In this document: one piece after another, positions 14,701 to 17,186 of the stretch | Layout of the letters: the number at the start of each line of letters is the position of its first letter | How positions within the stretch are numbered: position 1 is the stretch's first letter | Assembly (NCBI GenBank): GCA_009774145.1 | Contig: VSND01000195.1 | Coordinates: 1-17,186, forward strand | Length of the DNA stretch: 17,186 nt | Direction of reading: 5' to 3' | Origin: Lachnospiraceae bacterium | Lineage (GTDB): Bacteria > Bacillota > Clostridia > Lachnospirales > Lachnospiraceae | The notes under the pieces: model-generated | The model's input: the letters and a program-made list of their open reading frames with translations, nothing else | Told to the model about the DNA's origin: nothing | The model's database searches: none | Position numbers and translations under genes: made by a program

Positions 14701-15694
14701 CTTCCAGCCGGAATAACAGGCCAAAGTATGGTGTCGACCTCTGCGTGAGGTCGTGAGTTGAAAGGTATCGCCTTGAAGACTGCGTTGTAAATGCAGATGT
14801 CGACCTCTGCGTGAGGTCGTGAGTTGAAAGACCGGAAGCTGTAAACAATTTTAACGTATACAAGTCGACCTCTGCGTGAGGTCGTGAGTTGAAAGATCTT
14901 CCGGATGCAATACGGACAGAAAACAAGGGTCGACCTCTGCGTGAGGTCGTGAGTTGAAAGTGTTAAATCTTTTCAACAGAAGATCAGACGGTATTGTCGA
15001 CCTCTGCGTGAGGTCGTGAGTTGAAAGGTATTTAAACAAATTGGGATGTAACATGCATACCGTCGACCTCTGCGTGAGGTCGTGAGTTGAAAGCTGCAGG
15101 CAATGGTGGTGGCGGGAAAGGCGCAGGGAGTCGACCTCTGCGTGAGGTCGTGAGTTGAAAGGAAGATTACAGCGGAGAAGGAGCGAAAGTTCCAGGTCGA
15201 CCTCTGCGTGAGGTCGTGAGTTGAAAGATACAAATTGCTTGGTCGAGTTACGCTGGTTCTCTGGTCGACCTCTGCGTGAGGTCGTGAGTTGAAAGATGCT
15301 TGATGGAACTGTTGAATCAGTTCCAGATCGTCGACCTCTGCGTGAGGTCGTGAGTTGAAAGATTATACGGATGAGGAGGATACGGATGCTTTTGTGGTCG
15401 ACCTCTGCGTGAGGTCGTGAGTTGAAAGTTCTGCTGTTTCGTCTTCTTCTAATTCTTCGGTGTGTCGACCTCTGCGTGAGGTCGTGAGTTGAAAGGGCCT
15501 GTATGATACCGCACGGAATCCGATTATTGGTCGACCTCTGCGTGAGGTCGTGAGTTGAAAGATGATGTGATCCAGGTGAAAGGGGACCGGGTCGTGTCGA
15601 CCTCTGCGTGAGGTCGTGAGTTGAAAGGAAACGATCAGGGAGGAGGTAAAGATCAGATGCCTGTCGACCTCTGCGTGAGGTCGTGAGTTGAAAG
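11758..15694 (+). CRISPR. Type I-C CRISPR array, 60 repeats and 59 spacers
   Basis: I counted 60 copies of a 32-nt repeat, from 11758-11789 to 15663-15694, all reading identically, separated by 59 spacers: twelve of 33 nt, twenty-eight of 34, fifteen of 35 and four of 36. The repeat begins GTCGACCTC and ends GAGTTGAAAG. Inside it CGACCTC and GAGGTCG pair as a 7-bp stem around the loop TGCGT, leaving GT before and 11 nt (TGAGTTGAAAG) after the stem, exactly the length of the 5' handle produced by Cas5c. Orientation follows the GAAAG-type 3' end, the cas operon direction and the AT-rich leader at 11589-11757, so the newest spacer is at 11790. Each repeat contains a GTCGAC (SalI) site. Long minus-strand frames across the array are artefacts. 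Confidence 0.99.
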
Positions 15695-15729
15695 AGTTTG
15701 ATATCTAAATCATACCAAAAGAGGCACTA

Positions 15730-15762
15730 GTATAATCCACTTTAATTAAACTTATGTTTTAT
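15730..15762 (+). repeat. Left terminal inverted repeat of the IS630 element
   Basis: It starts GTATAATCCA and matches the reverse complement of 17077-17109 with one offset insertion on each side and two or three substitutions. Confidence 0.85.
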
Positions 15763-15775
15763 TTTGTGGTATAAT
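15746..15775 (+). promoter_or_regulatory. Promoter of the IS630 transposase
   Basis: TATAAT at 15770-15775 is preceded by TG at 15767-15768, a perfect extended -10. A weak -35 TTAAAC (15746-15751) lies 18 nt upstream, inside the left inverted repeat, so transposase binding could repress its own transcription. Confidence 0.7.
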
Positions 15776-15799
15776 AACCTCATCAGAGGAGGTCGTATT

Positions 15800-17080
15800 A
15801 TGCCAAATTTAGTAAAATCCATTAACCTTACACAGGATGATAAAGAAGCTTTGGAAAGTATTCTTCGCCAGAGTACTGTTGAGGCAAGAACCTATATCAG
15901 GGCGAAAATACTGCTTTTGAAATCAGAAAATAATTCTAATGAGTATATTGCGGATAAACTCGATGTCTGTATTTCTGTTGTAAGGTTATGTATTGAAAAA
16001 TATAATGCCGGCGGCATTGAATCTGCCCTGCACGATAAAAGGGGACGCGGCCGTAAAGCGGAGATTACGGATTCTGATATCACATGGGTCATAAACAAAG
16101 CCTGCCAGAAGCCAAAGGACTTTGGCTATTCCGCTGAATTATGGTATCCGGCCAGCTTTACACGCTTCATCAATTCAATCGCTGAGCAGGAAGGCCACCC
16201 GCGTATGGCAACGGTGGCAGAAACAACATTGAGGAAAATCCTTGCAAACGCTAAAATACGTCCTTTTAAAGTCTCTTATTATTGCGAAAAACGCGACCCG
16301 GATTTTGATTCCAAAATGCATGATGTTCTTGTCATTTATAAACAGGTTTCCTTACAGTTTGATGAAAGCGGGAATTTGAAGCCTTTTGAAGGCGTGCCTG
16401 TCCATACTTTATCCTATGATGAAAAACCAGGGATGCAGGCGCTTGATACAACAGCTGAGGACAAACCGCCGGTTCCGGATACTGATAAAAACAGCACCAT
16501 ATACCGGGATTATGAATATGTGCGCCTTGGTACGCTTTCCTTACTGGCAGCGATCGACCTGCTTACAGGTGAAGCCATTCCATTGGTAAGTGACACGCAT
16601 AAAAGTTCAGATTTTGTCCGTTTCTTAAAAATGCTGAATACAAAATATCCACAGGGCGATAAGATCCGCCTTATACTTGATAACCATTCAGCCCACACAT
16701 CGCAGGAGACGCAGGAATATCTGAATACAGTCCCCGGGAGGTTTGAATTTGTCTTCACCCCGACACATGGTTCCTGGTTAAACATGGTTGAAGGTTTTTT
16801 CAGTAAGATGACCAGACAGATGCTGAATGGGCTCCGGGTCTCAGGCAAAGAAGAACTTGAAAAAAGAATATACAAGTACTTTGATGAGATTAACGAGGTT
16901 CCCATACCATACCACTGGTCATACAGGCTTGACGATATTGATATGGAAAAGGAAGACCTGAGCCAGATCATTTATGAAGTTGTAAACCACAAAGCGGCAA
17001 AAGAGGCTGACAAAGATAAGCGTGCGCCTAAGCTGCGTACTCGAAAGAAGCACAGGCAGTCAGGCATTCAGCAAGCATAA
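15800..17080 (+). CDS. IS630-family DDE transposase
   Basis: Cuts and joins the element ends at TA sites. The 426-residue product has an N-terminal helix-turn-helix region: residues ~11-75, TQDDKEALESILRQSTVEAR through NEYIADKLDVCISVVRLC, followed by a GRGRK linker at 82-86. The DDE catalytic core has D207 in LSYDEKPG, D294 in LILDNHSAHT and E331 in GSWLNMVEGFFSK, with 36 residues between the last two. The tail is basic (KLRTRKKHRQ). I chose ATG 15800 because GAGGAGG (15786-15792) lies 7 nt upstream. The 12 extra codons of the longer frame include the promoter -10 and cannot be translated from it. No frameshift or stop is seen, so it may be active. Confidence 0.93.
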   Translation: MPNLVKSINLTQDDKEALESILRQSTVEARTYIRAKILLLKSENNSNEYIADKLDVCISVVRLCIEKYNAGGIESALHDKRGRGRKAEITDSDITWVINKACQKPKDFGYSAELWYPASFTRFINSIAEQEGHPRMATVAETTLRKILANAKIRPFKVSYYCEKRDPDFDSKMHDVLVIYKQVSLQFDESGNLKPFEGVPVHTLSYDEKPGMQALDTTAEDKPPVPDTDKNSTIYRDYEYVRLGTLSLLAAIDLLTGEAIPLVSDTHKSSDFVRFLKMLNTKYPQGDKIRLILDNHSAHTSQETQEYLNTVPGRFEFVFTPTHGSWLNMVEGFFSKMTRQMLNGLRVSGKEELEKRIYKYFDEINEVPIPYHWSYRLDDIDMEKEDLSQIIYEVVNHKAAKEADKDKRAPKLRTRKKHRQSGIQQA

Positions 17081-17109
17081 AACATAATCTTAATAAAGTT
17101 GGATTATAC
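17077..17109 (-). repeat. Right terminal inverted repeat of the IS630 element
   Basis: It reads GTATAATCCAACTTTATTAA and onwards on the minus strand. It includes the transposase stop codon at 17078-17080 and is followed by TA 17110-17111. Confidence 0.85.
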
Positions 17110-17131
17110 TAGTATAAAAGAAAATAAATAA

Positions 17132-17160
17132 CTGACACAAATAGCATTATGGTGTATAAT
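17132..17160 (+). promoter_or_regulatory. Sigma-A promoter reading out of the window
   Basis: CTGACA (17132-17137), then 17 nt, then TATAAT (17155-17160): a near-consensus housekeeping promoter on the plus strand, starting about 21 nt beyond the IS. The window ends with GAAAGAGAGG, possibly the ribosome site of the next gene, which is not included. Confidence 0.75.
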
Positions 17161-17186
17161 GGTATTATCATTTGAAAGAGAGGTTA

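Larger units (their letters stand above)
15730..17109 (+). mobile_element. IS630-family insertion sequence, apparently intact
   Basis: The 1380-bp element is bounded by imperfect inverted repeats of about 33 bp (15730-15762 and 17077-17109). Both start GTATAATCCA at the outer end and share a late ATGTTTTAT block. TA lies on each side (15728-15729 and 17110-17111), fitting IS630/Tc1-mariner insertion at TA. It carries one full-length DDE transposase. The left end carries the transposase promoter, and the right inverted repeat overlaps the transposase stop codon. The rebuilt empty site would read GAGGCAC-TA-GTATAAAAG. It lies 35 nt after the last CRISPR repeat. Confidence 0.88.

Noticed and set aside
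11688..15233. Nine or so long minus-strand ORFs of 67-462 codons
   Set aside because: They consist of the translated CRISPR repeat alternating with spacers, have no ribosome sites, and exist only because the repeat has no stop in any minus frame.
15628..15662. AGGAGG followed by ATG inside spacer 59
   Set aside because: The spacer may have captured a phage gene start, but within the array the frame leads nowhere useful; not a gene of this locus.
11758..15694. Self-targeting spacers against this window
   Set aside because: By eye I found no spacer matching other parts of the window beyond short chance words; a genome-wide search is outside what I can do.
15764..15799. Longer N-terminus for the transposase
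   Set aside because: It would start inside the promoter -10; ATG 15800 has a perfect ribosome site.

Overview
This window carries a complete type I-C (Dvulg) CRISPR-Cas locus with a long array, flanked by mobile-element debris. The relatives suggested by the sequence point to a clostridial Firmicute, probably Lachnospiraceae-like. Grounds are the strong AGGAGG-type ribosome sites, the TnpW-like protein typical of clostridial integrative elements, the AraC-GNAT/MATE pair and the I-C operon style. The assignment is inferred; no rRNA or other marker is present.

Layout. Positions 1-540 hold the end of an unknown gene, an intrinsic terminator, a small TnpW-like gene whose tail looks replaced, and a short membrane-protein remnant: a scar of lost mobile DNA. 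Positions 545-2757 (minus strand) hold a translationally coupled pair, an AraC-type regulator fused to an acetyltransferase-like domain and a MATE efflux transporter, closed by a strong terminator. Positions 2758-3545 are mostly non-coding, with a probable broken YdeI/OmdA-like gene, a perfect 10-bp hairpin and a candidate promoter for the cas operon.

Positions 3546-11588 are one tightly packed operon in canonical I-C order: cas3, cas5c, cas8c, cas7c, cas4, cas1, cas2. Gaps are 17 nt or less, and four junctions overlap. A well-placed Shine-Dalgarno sequence followed by an in-frame GTG inside cas8c predicts a separately translated small subunit, Cas11c. All visible catalytic motifs (HD nuclease, helicase, Cas5c ribonuclease triad, Cas4 nuclease and cysteines, Cas1 E/H/D, Cas2 D) are present, so interference and adaptation both look intact.

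Positions 11589-11757 are the leader, and 11758-15694 the array: 60 copies of a 32-nt repeat and 59 spacers of 33-36 nt, on the same strand as the cas genes. Every repeat I read is identical, including the last. Each repeat is a 7-bp hairpin followed by exactly 11 nt, matching the 5' handle made by Cas5c. In outline: Cas1-Cas2-Cas4 insert spacers at the leader end, Cas5c cuts the transcript at the hairpin, Cas5c-Cas8c-Cas7c-Cas11c form Cascade, and Cas3 degrades targets.

An apparently intact IS630-family insertion sequence (15730-17109) sits 35 nt after the last repeat, followed by a good sigma-A promoter that reads out of the window. I did not find a wholly new system. The most useful leads are the predicted Cas11c start, the strong A/AT bias at spacer position 1, the abrupt undecayed array end beside the IS, and the leader hairpin that starts on the cas2 stop codon.
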